This document shows, piece after piece, positions 1 to 7,944 of a stretch of DNA of 15,306 nt. Positions within the stretch are counted from its first letter, which is position 1. Every line of letters starts with the position of its first letter. The position numbers were made by a program, and so were the translations under genes. The notes beneath the pieces were generated by a model, which was not told where the DNA came from, ran no database searches, and saw only the letters and a list, made by a program, of their open reading frames with translations. Source of the DNA: Betaproteobacteria bacterium (GTDB taxonomy: Bacteria > Pseudomonadota > Gammaproteobacteria > Burkholderiales > Ferrovaceae); assembly GCA_028870615.1 (NCBI GenBank), contig JAGWPH010000012.1, forward strand, positions 1 to 15,306, in the 5' to 3' direction.

Positions 1-1
1 C

Positions 2-1273
2 ACCGTGGGCGGCTGGCAGGTCGCTCTGGAAACTGCGCGCCAATGGGGTGGCAAAAAACCGCTGGAATCGTTGCTCTCTGAAGCCATCGGCTATGCGGAA
101 AACGGCATCCCGGTCACGCCCAGCCAAGCCTTCCTGACTACCCAAAAGCTTGGTGAACTGCAAGGGCTGCCGGGTTTCGACGAGACGTTTTTGCCAGGGG
201 GATTCGTCCCCAAAGTGGGGCAACGATTCGTTCAACCGCGTCTTGCTGCAATGCTCAAGCGCCTGGTGCGCGAGGGCCTGGATAGTTTCTATCGCGGGTC
301 TCTTGCCCGGGACATCGCAGCAGATCTGAAATTTATTGGCGCGCCCGTCAGTGCAGAGGATCTGGCAAGCTATCACGCCGAAATCGTTACGCCATTGCAT
401 CTGACGCATGCCAGTGGCGACCTGTATAACATGACCTTTCCTACCCAGGGCGTTGTGTCTCTTGCGATATTGGGGATCGCCGAACGGGCAGGACTCGCTT
501 CCGTGGTTCCAGATAGTGCAGATCACGTGCACCTTCTGGTGGAGTCCACCAAAAAGGCTTTCCAGTTGCGCGACCAATTTGTCACGGACCCCAGGGAGTG
601 TTCGATTGCACCCCAATCCTTGCTGGATGTAGCGCGTCTTGATGCCCTGGCTGCCTTGATCCAGAAAGGTCGGGCTGCTCCGTGGGGTGCCGGCAGGGGT
701 CCGGCTGACACTGTCTGGATAGGCGCTGTCGATGCTGATGGGTTGGCCGTATCGTTCATTCAGAGCATCTATCATGAATACGGTAGCGGCTGCGTGTTGC
801 CGGGCACGGGCATTCACTGGCAGAACCGGGGCGCATCCTTCAGTCTTGATCCCAATGCGTTGCTGGCGCTCAAGCCGGGCAAGAAACCCTTTCATACGCT
901 TAATCCTGCAGCGGCCCGCCTGAAGGATGGGCGTGTGATGGTCTATGGCACCATGGGTGGCGATGGTCAGCCCCAAACCCAGGCGGCAGTATTTACCCGA
1001 CACGTGGTGTTCGGGCAGCCGTTGCAGCAAGCAGTCACCGCGCCGCGCTGGCTATTGGGCCGGACCTGGGGTCAGACCTCGGATACGCTCAAGCTGGAAG
1101 CGCGCTTTCCTGCCGCTGTGGTGGAAACGTTGCGTGCGCGCGGACACGATGTAGAAATTCTGCAAGACTTCGATGAGACCATGGGGCATGCCGGGGCAGT
1201 GGTGCGTCATCCCAACGGGCTTCTGGAAGGGGCTACGGATCCCCGTTCTAACGGTGGCGTGGCAGCATATTGA
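2..1273 (+). CDS. Gamma-glutamyltranspeptidase-family Ntn hydrolase, YwrD/HpxW-like (5' partial)
   Basis: Partial at the left edge: the frame is open from base 2, and the GTG at 5 is probably an internal Val, since family members have a longer N-terminus before the G-G-W-Q segment. About 422 residues are visible. Numbering from the codon at 5, the auto-cleavage site and N-terminal nucleophile Thr is T236 (ADTVWIGAVDADG), which starts the small subunit. It is followed by YGSG (259-262), PGTGIHWQNRGASF (266-279), KPFHTLNP (294-301) and GTMGGDGQPQTQ (315-326). The GTMGG-GQPQTQ form, rather than the GSPGG of classical glutathione-cleaving GGT, is typical of YwrD and oxamate amidohydrolase HpxW. 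The substrate is therefore uncertain; it could be a gamma-glutamyl compound or another amide. The large-subunit end (1-235) shows no frameshift. The gene converges on tadC with only 25 bases between, and no clear terminator is visible there. Confidence 0.9.
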   Translation, partial: TVGGWQVALETARQWGGKKPLESLLSEAIGYAENGIPVTPSQAFLTTQKLGELQGLPGFDETFLPGGFVPKVGQRFVQPRLAAMLKRLVREGLDSFYRGSLARDIAADLKFIGAPVSAEDLASYHAEIVTPLHLTHASGDLYNMTFPTQGVVSLAILGIAERAGLASVVPDSADHVHLLVESTKKAFQLRDQFVTDPRECSIAPQSLLDVARLDALAALIQKGRAAPWGAGRGPADTVWIGAVDADGLAVSFIQSIYHEYGSGCVLPGTGIHWQNRGASFSLDPNALLALKPGKKPFHTLNPAAARLKDGRVMVYGTMGGDGQPQTQAAVFTRHVVFGQPLQQAVTAPRWLLGRTWGQTSDTLKLEARFPAAVVETLRARGHDVEILQDFDETMGHAGAVVRHPNGLLEGATDPRSNGGVAAY

Positions 1274-1298
1274 ACGGCAGGCACACAACCGGTTTCGA

Positions 1299-2066
1299 TT
1301 AGATGCTGAGCGCCCGATAGATACCGATGAACGCCGGGCCCACCAGGACCACCAATAGCCCCGGGAAAACGCAGAACACCAGCGGGAACAACAGCTTCAA
1401 CCCGAGGGTCGCGGCGGCGCTTTCAACGGAGCGGCGTCGCTGGTTGCGCAGATGCTCTGCCTGCACACTGAGCGCATCGCTTACACGGGTACCAAACCGT
1501 TCCGCCTGAATCATCAAGGACACCAATCCATCCACTGATTCCAGCCCCACCCGCAGGGCCAGATGGCGCAGTGCCCGTGTTCTGCCGCTACCTGCTGCCA
1601 GCTCGAAGGAAACCGTGTGTAGTTCCTGGGCCAGGGCAGGGGAATGCTGAACAAATTCCCGCCCCACACGAGTTACTGCCTGTTCCAGTGACAAACCCGC
1701 CTCCACGCAGAGCACCAACAAGTCCAGCAATTCGGGCAGGGCGCGTTCTATGGCGCGCTGCCGTCGCCGAACCTGGAAGGCAAGCCAGACATTGGGGGCA
1801 TAGTATCCCGCACTACTGACAGCGATCAGGGCTGTGCTCTGAAGGACACTGGATCCTTGATGGGATGCCAGAAGTCCCGCCAACAATGCTGGCAATAAAA
1901 ATGCCAGCCCCGATTTGGCGGCGAAATACGACAAGGGAGTTGCAGACTGGCGCAATCCGGCGTTGAGAAAACGAATTCGCAGCGGGCTGTGATGCCAGTC
2001 TTCGCGAGGCTGAGCGAGGCGTCCCAGGGGTTCCAGCCAGCGTTTAATGAACGGTGGCGTTGTCAT
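1299..2066 (-). CDS. tadC: Flp/Tad pilus inner-membrane platform protein TadC
   Basis: Inner-membrane GspF/PilC-like protein that pairs with TadB to form the platform on which the TadA ATPase acts during Flp pilus assembly. The family core is plain: ALPELLDLLVLCVEAGLSLE (109-128), a region rich in QELxxVSxELxAG (147-159), IQAERFGTRVSDAL (186-199), and a C-terminal membrane pair around KLLFPLVFCVFPGLLVVLVG (224-243). A further hydrophobic segment lies near 47-66. I chose the ATG at 2066 (255 aa) because it overlaps the tadB stop as ATGA. The frame stays open upstream to 2237, but that stretch (low complexity, no family match) overlaps the tadB 3' end. The length is somewhat below the roughly 300 aa common for TadC, with a short N-terminus. 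It is the last gene of the operon. Function is confident by family; the start is less certain because no clear ribosome site precedes it. Confidence 0.9.
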   Translation of the reverse strand: MTTPPFIKRWLEPLGRLAQPREDWHHSPLRIRFLNAGLRQSATPLSYFAAKSGLAFLLPALLAGLLASHQGSSVLQSTALIAVSSAGYYAPNVWLAFQVRRRQRAIERALPELLDLLVLCVEAGLSLEQAVTRVGREFVQHSPALAQELHTVSFELAAGSGRTRALRHLALRVGLESVDGLVSLMIQAERFGTRVSDALSVQAEHLRNQRRRSVESAAATLGLKLLFPLVFCVFPGLLVVLVGPAFIGIYRALSI

Positions 2067-2854
2067 GGTTCGAGGCAGGTCATTTGTTTCATGATAAAAA
2101 GGCCACATCCCCATGACAGGGCGGCTCCCAGGACAACCCAGCGACCCACAGGATCCTGCGTCAGCAAGCTCACTAATCCAGGATGAAGCATCTGCATCAA
2201 CAGCGCACAGGCCATCGGGAGAATGCTCAGGATCCATGCTGACAATCGCCCTTCTGCGGACAGCACCTTGATCTGGGCACGCAGGGCGGCGCGTTCACGA
2301 ATGACGCGCGCCAGCCGGTCGAACATGCGCGTAATATCTCCACCGGTTTCCCGGTGCAGACTGGCGGCAACGATAAATGTCTTCAGATCAATCAGGGGGA
2401 CGCGCGCGCCCAGATGGCTTAAGGCGATTGGCAACCCCGCCCCAAATCCTATTTCTTCCGTGGTGATACGCAGTTCTCCTGCCAATGGTTCGCGCAATTC
2501 CAGGCTCGCCAGTTCCAGGGCGCGCGGCAGGTCATGGCCGGCGCGCAAAGCGCGACTGATGAAATCGAGCGCATCGGGAAACTGGGCGCCGATACGTTGT
2601 ATGCGCCGTTGCCCAGCGAGGCCTCCCAGGAGGGCCAGAGGATGCATCCACCAGGGCCTCGTTGCGCTTGAGGGGGTACGTATTGGAGGCAATTCCGGGG
2701 CCAGCGGGATAGGCTCGCTGTCCCATTGGGCCATTCTGGTACGCAGGTGACGACGGGGTCCGAAGTGTCCATCCCACCACCAGGCCAAGGCTTCCAGCAG
2801 CAACAGGACCAACAGGAACAGAGACAGGGAAAAAATGAACAATGCCCAGTTCAT
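2063..2854 (-). CDS. tadB: Flp/Tad pilus inner-membrane platform protein TadB
   Basis: 263 aa GspF-domain membrane protein, partner of TadC in the Tad pilus platform. There is an N-terminal membrane helix at about 4-24, then a basic linker (31-70). The T2SSF core starts at QFPDALDFISRALRAGHDLP (91-110) and continues through REPLAGELRITTEEIGFGAG (121-140) and the conserved LHRETGGDITRMFDRLARVIRER (166-188). Two C-terminal helices follow (about 204-224 and 239-255). The HRETGG-(N/D) motif is diagnostic for TadB-type proteins. The start codon overlaps the tadA stop by four bases (ATGA, 2851-2854), and the stop overlaps the tadC start the same way, so translational coupling is likely. It is slightly short at the N-terminus: one helix where many TadB proteins have two. 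Confidence 0.92.
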   Translation of the reverse strand: MNWALFIFSLSLFLLVLLLLEALAWWWDGHFGPRRHLRTRMAQWDSEPIPLAPELPPIRTPSSATRPWWMHPLALLGGLAGQRRIQRIGAQFPDALDFISRALRAGHDLPRALELASLELREPLAGELRITTEEIGFGAGLPIALSHLGARVPLIDLKTFIVAASLHRETGGDITRMFDRLARVIRERAALRAQIKVLSAEGRLSAWILSILPMACALLMQMLHPGLVSLLTQDPVGRWVVLGAALSWGCGLFIMKQMTCLEP

Positions 2855-4110
2855 GAAGCTTGTTCCCAGGGGACCCCAAATATCTCGAGGCGCTTTTCGA
2901 ATACCGAAGATTGGCTTGCAGAGAGGAAGATCCCTTCGATGCGACGCTGTTGCTGGCGTTTGTGTGGGGTGAAGACATAGCGTTGGCGCGTTTGTAACCG
3001 GCCCTGTTTGCGGCCACTGAGCTCGGTAATTGAAGTGATTTTTCGGCTGCCGTCCGCTAAACGTGCCGTCTGAATAATGACCTGCAACGCGCTGCCGATC
3101 TGGGACCTGATATTGTTCTCAGACAGCCCGCCATGGCCCAGTGCCACCATGTTTTCCAATCGGGTCAGGGCGTCATCAGGCGAGTTGGCATGCAGGGTGG
3201 TCAGTGACCCTTCATGGCCGGTGTTCATCGCCTGTAGCATGTCCAAGGCTTCGGCACCGCGCACTTCACCTACGATCAGCCGGTCCGGGCGCATGCGCAA
3301 GGCATTTCGCACCAGATGGCGTGGCGTGATTTCGCCTTGCCCCTCAAGATTGGCCGGGCGCGTTTCGAGACGGACCACATGGGTCTGGTGTAACCGCAAT
3401 TCTGCAGCGTCTTCGATGGTGATCAAGCGTTCGTGAGGGGCGATAAACCCTGACAGGACGTTGAGCAGCGTTGTTTTTCCGCTTCCGGTTCCGCCCGAGA
3501 TCAGGATGTTTAACCGGGCATGCACGTAGCGTGTCAATAAATCACCCATCTCACGGGTCAGGCTGCCATGTTCGATCAGACGTTGAAGCGTGAGTGGAAT
3601 CGCGCCAAACCGGCGGATTGACAGGACGGGGCCATCGAGCGCCAGCGGCGGGATGATGGCGTTGACCCGCGATCCATCCGGTAGCCGTGCGTCGACCATG
3701 GGGCTGGATTCATCAATTCGTCGTCCGACGCGTGAAACGATCTTGTCAATGGTTCTGATGAGATGGCTGGCGTCCTCAAATGACCGCGATTCGCGGACCA
3801 AGCGTCCCTGGCGCTCCACGTAGATCTGGTCAGGTCCATTGACCAGAATGTCTGAAATGTCAGGGTCTTGTAGCAAGGGCTCGAGCGGGCCCAGCCCCAG
3901 CATTTCATGCTGGATATCTTCCACCAGTTGGCGATGCTCAATGGCATTGATGGCCGGTCGTTCAGCCATCAGACAGTTTTCAATCCACGATTTCACTTCG
4001 CTGCGCTGGCGTTCGGGGGTCAGGGCCTGAAGATGGGCCAGATCGTATCGGTCCAGCAGGTGATGATGGATTTTGGAGCGCAGGGCAGACAATGGTTTCA
4101 TGGGAATCAT
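2851..4110 (-). CDS. tadA: Tad pilus assembly/secretion ATPase TadA (CpaF)
   Basis: 419 aa hexameric ATPase of the VirB11/GspE superfamily, CpaF subtype, which powers Flp pilus extension from the cytoplasmic face of the inner membrane. The N-terminal domain carries GLGPLEPLLQDPDISDILVN (72-91), typical of CpaF. The catalytic part has Walker A GGTGSGKTT (206-214), the Asp box ITIEDAAELRL (230-240), Walker B with catalytic Glu in RLIVGEVRG (277-285) and the His box TGHEGSLTTLHAN (297-309). All expected residues are intact. Start at 4110, 3 bases after the tadZ TAA; a second in-frame ATG at 4101 is possible, and neither has a strong Shine-Dalgarno. The C-terminal tail (about 385-419) is basic and less conserved. 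Function is secure by family. Confidence 0.95.
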   Translation of the reverse strand: MIPMKPLSALRSKIHHHLLDRYDLAHLQALTPERQRSEVKSWIENCLMAERPAINAIEHRQLVEDIQHEMLGLGPLEPLLQDPDISDILVNGPDQIYVERQGRLVRESRSFEDASHLIRTIDKIVSRVGRRIDESSPMVDARLPDGSRVNAIIPPLALDGPVLSIRRFGAIPLTLQRLIEHGSLTREMGDLLTRYVHARLNILISGGTGSGKTTLLNVLSGFIAPHERLITIEDAAELRLHQTHVVRLETRPANLEGQGEITPRHLVRNALRMRPDRLIVGEVRGAEALDMLQAMNTGHEGSLTTLHANSPDDALTRLENMVALGHGGLSENNIRSQIGSALQVIIQTARLADGSRKITSITELSGRKQGRLQTRQRYVFTPHKRQQQRRIEGIFLSASQSSVFEKRLEIFGVPWEQAS

Positions 4111-4113
4111 CGC

Positions 4114-4947
4114 TTAGAAGTGTTGGGGATTCCATCGCCATTGCTTTTTCCACCAACGTTGCAACAGGTTTTGGGAAACGTCTCGGCGTGGTTCGGGAAC
4201 AAGGATCAGAGCCCGTGCCAGGATGATCAGGCTTTGAGTGACCGGATGAAAGGGCGCCCGGATCCATATCGGGTGCCCACCCTGAATACAGTCGTTGACG
4301 AGGGGAGCCCCCTCAGGAATCCGGTGCAGAATGTGGGCCCCGAGCGCGCGTTCTAGCGTTTTGGGCTGGGGCGTATTTTCCGGAGTGACCCGATTAAGGA
4401 TGGGCAGTATGAACGCTGGATCAACACCCTGTGCAATCAGCGTGCTCAACAAGCGTCGCCCATCACGGATCATGGAAAGCGTAGTTTGCAACACCGGCAG
4501 CAATCGGTCCGCCGCGTGCAGGATGGGCGTCATCTGTGGATCCACGGTACGGCCGCAATCGAACAGGATGCAGTCAAACCGTTCGCGGGCAATTTCCAGC
4601 AAGGACTGTAACCAGTCCGGGCGCATCGCGAGATCCTGTAGGGGGTTTTCGGTTGCAGCCAGAACCCCAAGATGGGGTTGGGGCCAGAGCAGGGCCGATT
4701 CCAGCAGGGTGTGATCGAATCGCTCGGGACGCGCCAGCAGGTCTCCAAGCGTGGCTTGGGGCTCGTTTTGCGACAGCATCAGAGCAGCATCGCCAAAGGG
4801 GTGGACGCCATCAATGATCAGCACCTTGAGTTGCCAACGCAGGGCCAGAAGACTGCCCAGCTGGGTTGTCAGAAAAGTGGTTCCCACGCCACCCTTGCAA
4901 CTGAACAGGGCGAATACGCTGCCACGGGGCCGGGAAGGCGGCGCCAT
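4114..4947 (-). CDS. tadZ: Short TadZ/CpaE-like localisation ATPase
   Basis: 277 aa ParA/MinD-superfamily protein. In Tad systems TadZ/CpaE marks the pole or site of pilus assembly. The deviant Walker A is CKGGVGTT (17-24), keeping the signature Lys (K18) but with Thr in place of the usual Lys, as is common in CpaE. The A' strand is VLIIDGVHPFGDAALML (42-58, D46) and the switch II strand is CILFDCGRTVDP (126-137, D130). FGDAAL is a CpaE hallmark. The ATPase domain begins almost at the N-terminus, so the receiver-like domain normally ahead of it (family members are often 370-500 aa) is absent. I chose the ATG at 4947: it lies 4 bases after the upstream pseudopilin stop with a GGGA about 8 bases ahead. 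The frame is open to 5112 but that part overlaps the upstream gene. In the A' loop, the second Asp of the common DxDxQFGD pattern is Val here. Confidence 0.87.
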   Translation of the reverse strand: MAPPSRPRGSVFALFSCKGGVGTTFLTTQLGSLLALRWQLKVLIIDGVHPFGDAALMLSQNEPQATLGDLLARPERFDHTLLESALLWPQPHLGVLAATENPLQDLAMRPDWLQSLLEIARERFDCILFDCGRTVDPQMTPILHAADRLLPVLQTTLSMIRDGRRLLSTLIAQGVDPAFILPILNRVTPENTPQPKTLERALGAHILHRIPEGAPLVNDCIQGGHPIWIRAPFHPVTQSLIILARALILVPEPRRDVSQNLLQRWWKKQWRWNPQHF

Positions 4948-4951
4948 GCGG

Positions 4952-5497
4952 CTATCCCGGACTGGCCCCTGCGCTTTCCAGCGGCAGGGTGACGGAGGAA
5001 ACAGGCAGGAACAACTGCAGGCTTGTTCCAGGAAGGGCCGTCGGAAGATAGGATACGGGTTGGCAGGGATCGGAGCCTGGGACGCACAGCGTGGCTTGAA
5101 CTGCCTTGACACAAGGATTGAGGCCTTGAGTGCAGTTGGATCGATTGATTGCGGCGCTGGCAGGAGGACTGCTGGTTGCGGTCAGTGCTCCGAAAGTACC
5201 GGTCATGAACTGAATCGAGACGGTCCAGTTGGTAATTTCTCCAATGCCTGGAAAAGCAATGGTTCCACTGGTTGCTTCCGGATTCAGCACTGCATCGTAC
5301 TGAATGAAGGGTGTGAAGCCAAAACCCAATATAGCTGCATTGCGGGCAGCCCGGCGCGTCACTTCCTGGGCAGCATTCCAGACCAGAAAAACACGACCCG
5401 ATTCCATGATGCCAAACAGCAAGGTCAGCAGCAGCGCCGCCACCAGGGCAAATTCTACTGTCGATGATCCCTGCTGCAGGGATTTAGTTGTAGCCAT
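4952..5497 (-). CDS. TadE/TadF-type minor pseudopilin
   Basis: 181 aa. The short N-terminal leader is followed by a pseudopilin-like site: G10, then SSTVE with Glu at +5 (E15), then a hydrophobic helix (about 16-35) ending FGIMESGRVF, then QEVTRRAARNA, all typical of TadE-family proteins. In Tad systems such proteins are cleaved by prepilin peptidase and act as minor pilus components. The remaining part is a probable extracytoplasmic domain rich in Ser, Thr and Pro with four Cys residues (in the region NCTQGLNPCV and LCVPGSDPC), which might form disulphides. I chose the ATG at 5497; it overlaps the previous gene's end by 14 bases, which fits coupled translation. The frame is open to 5671 but the upstream part duplicates the neighbouring gene's DNA and has no leader. 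Whether it is TadE or TadF cannot be settled from sequence. Confidence 0.82.
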   Translation of the reverse strand: MATTKSLQQGSSTVEFALVAALLLTLLFGIMESGRVFLVWNAAQEVTRRAARNAAILGFGFTPFIQYDAVLNPEATSGTIAFPGIGEITNWTVSIQFMTGTFGALTATSSPPASAAINRSNCTQGLNPCVKAVQATLCVPGSDPCQPVSYLPTALPGTSLQLFLPVSSVTLPLESAGASPG

Positions 5498-5975
5498 AGC
5501 GATAGAGTGCTGTAGCGTTGGGTGGAAAATAAAATGGCAGCCACGATCCCAGGTTGGTGAGCGGCGGTGTAATGATCGTCTGTACGTAACCCAGCGAGCT
5601 GTCGACGGGCGCACTGGATCCTGGTGTGCAGTAAGCAGGAACTGCAGCAAAAGGGTTAAAGGCCATGTCAAGACAGATCAGTGTGATATTGGAAGCCTGA
5701 ATTTCGGTGACACCGGCACTGCGGATATCCTGGAGTAACTGTGCCTCGATACCATGCATGCCTGATCCAAATTGGGCAGCCGGCGTGAGACTGAGTGCGC
5801 GAGCGCCTTCCTGGGCTGCTTTCTGCAGCACGTTCTGGGTCCAGTACAGATGACCGAACGCCATGATAAAAGCACACAGCGTGAGCAGCAGCGGCAATAT
5901 CAATACCAGTTCCACGGTTGCCGTGCCGTTCTGGGAACGCAGTGCGTGGTTGGCGCGGAGTGGTAAAGCGGACAC
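5484..5975 (-). CDS. tadE: TadE-like minor pseudopilin
   Basis: 163 aa. After a 16-residue basic leader comes G17-TATVE with Glu at +5 (E22), then a hydrophobic helix LVLILPLLLTLCAFIMAFGH (23-42) and QNVLQKAAQEGARALSL, the classic TadE pattern of a pseudopilin stalk followed by an amphipathic helix. The predicted extracytoplasmic part ends in a Pro/aromatic-rich tail (LPFYFPPNATALYRYGYN). Two Cys (in LICLD and AYCTPG) could pair. The start is GTG at 5975, supported by a GAGG about 9 bases upstream and an 11-base gap after the tadG-like stop; no nearer ATG precedes the leader. It sits between the tadG-like gene and the second TadE/F-type gene, as in other Tad operons. Confidence 0.83.
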   Translation of the reverse strand: MSALPLRANHALRSQNGTATVELVLILPLLLTLCAFIMAFGHLYWTQNVLQKAAQEGARALSLTPAAQFGSGMHGIEAQLLQDIRSAGVTEIQASNITLICLDMAFNPFAAVPAYCTPGSSAPVDSSLGYVQTIITPPLTNLGSWLPFYFPPNATALYRYGYN

Positions 5976-5986
5976 TGTAAACAGCC

Positions 5987-6577
5987 TCAGCGAAAAAGTA
6001 ATGGCGGGGTAGGGGGCGTGTATCCGGCTACGGCATATCCAAAAGGAGTCAGAAGCTGTACCGGAGCTACGCCCAGTGTGCCCAGGATTTGTGCAAAGTA
6101 GGGTGTCAGCATGGCTTGCGAGCCCGTGTCCACTTCAAGAAACTGCAGGCCAGTGGCATCTACCACTCCCGTGCTGGCACCGTTGCCAGTTGCACCGATA
6201 TAAGCGCACTCGGGCGATTGGGCACTCCAATGGAGCGCCGTGACACTGCCACCATGAAGCGCACTGGTAGCGCTGTTGGCATTGGCGCAAGCACCCAGGC
6301 GAAAGGTCGCCTGGCTGGGATCGATGGGAATGTTCTGCTCCAGCGCCAGGTGGTAGCGAGCCAATACGGCCTGGGCCTCCAGCACGGCATTCAAGGACCC
6401 CGTCACCGTGTTGTCCAGTTGGCGGACCCCAGCCAGCGCCGCAGCATCCGCAGCGGTCTGGAGTGTCCCGCGTGCCAGATACAGCCGTGACAGATCCAGC
6501 GCCATGGCGATAAAAGCCAGAAGGATCGTCAGAACGGTTAACAAGGTGAGCGTGACGCTGCCGCGTTGAGATGTCAT
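5987..6577 (-). CDS. tadG: Short TadG-like Flp pilus assembly protein
   Basis: 196 aa. The N-terminus matches the Tad/TadG N-terminal domain: QRGSVTLTLLTVLTILLAFI (4-23), a membrane anchor, then ALDLSRLYLARGTLQTAADAAALAG (26-50), in which the YxxRxxLQxAADAAALAG segment is diagnostic. The rest is a probable periplasmic domain with two Cys residues (GACANANS, SPECAY). Full TadG proteins usually add a large C-terminal von Willebrand-like domain; it is missing here, so only the anchor and a small domain remain. The +5 Glu of pseudopilins is not present (Thr). The ATG at 6577 overlaps the rcpA stop as ATGA. TadG is thought to anchor or regulate the pilus in the envelope, but the role of such short forms is not established. 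Confidence 0.78.
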   Translation of the reverse strand: MTSQRGSVTLTLLTVLTILLAFIAMALDLSRLYLARGTLQTAADAAALAGVRQLDNTVTGSLNAVLEAQAVLARYHLALEQNIPIDPSQATFRLGACANANSATSALHGGSVTALHWSAQSPECAYIGATGNGASTGVVDATGLQFLEVDTGSQAMLTPYFAQILGTLGVAPVQLLTPFGYAVAGYTPPTPPLLFR

Positions 6578-7944
6578 GGTTTGCCTTCGAGGCGCCCACC
6601 CAACAAGCGCTCGGTGAGACTGGGTTCGCGGTAGTGGTCAGTCGGCAGATCCGGTTGCTCATGGCTGGGAATGACCAGATGGGGTGTGACCACAAATACC
6701 AGTTCAGTCTTGTCGGTTTGAAAATTCGGGCTGCGAAACAGCGCGCCCAGCAATGGAATTTCTCCCAGGAACGGCATGGCATTGAGCGTGGCGTTTATGT
6801 TGTTGCGCACTAACCCGCCAATCACAAAATGTTCGCCATCCTTGAGTTGAACCGTGGTACTGGCACGCCGGGTGGTGAATGAGGGCAGGATGGTGGGTGC
6901 AAGACCCGGGCCACTGCTGATATTGACGCCTTGCGGATTGAGTTCAGAGACTTCAGGAGTTACCGTCAGCCAGATGTGACCGCCGTCCAGCACTTTGGGC
7001 AGAAAATGCAGTGAGACGCCATATTCCTGCTCCGTCAGGGTCACCATGCTGCCTCCCATTCCGTTGGGCGTGCTGGTAGGAATGAGGACTTTTCCGCCTG
7101 CCAGGAAATGGGCTTCCTGTCCGCTCAGTGCCATGACTGTGGGTTCAGCCAGGATTTTGATTAACCCGTCACTGTGTTGCCCATCGAGCGTCACTGAAAG
7201 CGCACGATTGAACGTTACTTCGGCCGGCCCTTGGCTGAGCAGGTTGGAGAGCACACCGAAAGACCACGGACCTCCAGATTTTTGGTACTGAACCGAAGCA
7301 CCCAACTCGTCCATCAACAGGCGCGAGACTTCGGCCACTTTCACTTCCAGCATGATCTGGGCGGGCTCTGCCACTGTGAGCAGATTGATGACATGGGCTG
7401 AGACCAGTGCGGGTGGCGTGGTGACCCCTGGCAAAGTGTGTGCCCCGGAAGCGAGGTTGGCAGGTGAGGCCGTCATTGGTGGGGTGGATGTTCCGGAAAG
7501 GCGTGTCAGGAAGGACTGTGCGATGGCAACAGCCTGCTCGGCGCGAATCACGTCAGAGACGGCACCTGCCAGTACGACAGATTCTCCACTGGAGGAAACC
7601 TGGATCCGCTGTTCATCGGGCAGCAACAAGCGCAGGCGAGACAATAACGGTTCGGTATCCCGTTCCACATTGAGGTTGAACACCTGCAGGTGTCCATCCT
7701 CTTGCCACAACAGGACATTGGTGGTGCCTGCTGATTTGCCAACGAGGTACAACTCGTGTCGGCCCAGCAGCATCACGTCGGCCACCTGTGCCTGTCCGAC
7801 GGACAGGCGCAGGATCCGATGAGTCAGCGGGATCACAGTCGACTTACCTACCAACAAATTGAGTGTGTGTTCTTCCAGTTGAGCCCGCGCCGTCATGCTA
7901 CAAACCACAAAGGCCAGCAGAAGCGGAAAAACATGCGGGTTCAT
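6574..7944 (-). CDS. rcpA: Tad pilus outer-membrane secretin RcpA (CpaC)
   Basis: 456 aa secretin that forms the outer-membrane pore for the Flp pilus. Signal peptide about 1-21 (hydrophobic LLLAFVVCSMTARA, cleavage likely after ARA). Next is a pilus-formation N-terminal domain (about 28-95: LNLLVGKSTVIPL to NLNV), a BON-like domain (about 108-145) and the C-terminal secretin domain (about 195-430). Within the secretin domain, LIKILAEPTVMALSGQEAHF (261-280), GGKVLIP (283-289) and FLGEIPLLGALFRS near the end are family signatures. The linker at 150-180 is Pro/Thr/Ser-rich. The start overlaps the rcpC stop (ATGA, 7941-7944). No RcpB/CpaD or pilotin lipoprotein is encoded alongside, so outer-membrane insertion would depend on a factor elsewhere or be unaided. 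Confidence 0.93.
   Translation of the reverse strand: MNPHVFPLLLAFVVCSMTARAQLEEHTLNLLVGKSTVIPLTHRILRLSVGQAQVADVMLLGRHELYLVGKSAGTTNVLLWQEDGHLQVFNLNVERDTEPLLSRLRLLLPDEQRIQVSSSGESVVLAGAVSDVIRAEQAVAIAQSFLTRLSGTSTPPMTASPANLASGAHTLPGVTTPPALVSAHVINLLTVAEPAQIMLEVKVAEVSRLLMDELGASVQYQKSGGPWSFGVLSNLLSQGPAEVTFNRALSVTLDGQHSDGLIKILAEPTVMALSGQEAHFLAGGKVLIPTSTPNGMGGSMVTLTEQEYGVSLHFLPKVLDGGHIWLTVTPEVSELNPQGVNISSGPGLAPTILPSFTTRRASTTVQLKDGEHFVIGGLVRNNINATLNAMPFLGEIPLLGALFRSPNFQTDKTELVFVVTPHLVIPSHEQPDLPTDHYREPSLTERLLGGRLEGKP

Noticed and set aside
1274..1298. Possible bidirectional terminator between the converging GGT-like gene and tadC.
   Set aside because: The only symmetry is AACCGGTT, with no loop and no T-run; termination probably happens inside the neighbouring coding regions.
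2067..2237. N-terminal extension of tadC.
   Set aside because: Fifty-seven extra codons overlap the tadB 3' end, show no TadC similarity, and the ATGA junction gives a more natural start.
4751..5467. A 238-codon plus-strand frame opposite tadZ and a pseudopilin gene.
   Set aside because: Low-complexity translation with no domain; the minus-strand genes have family motifs and coupled starts.
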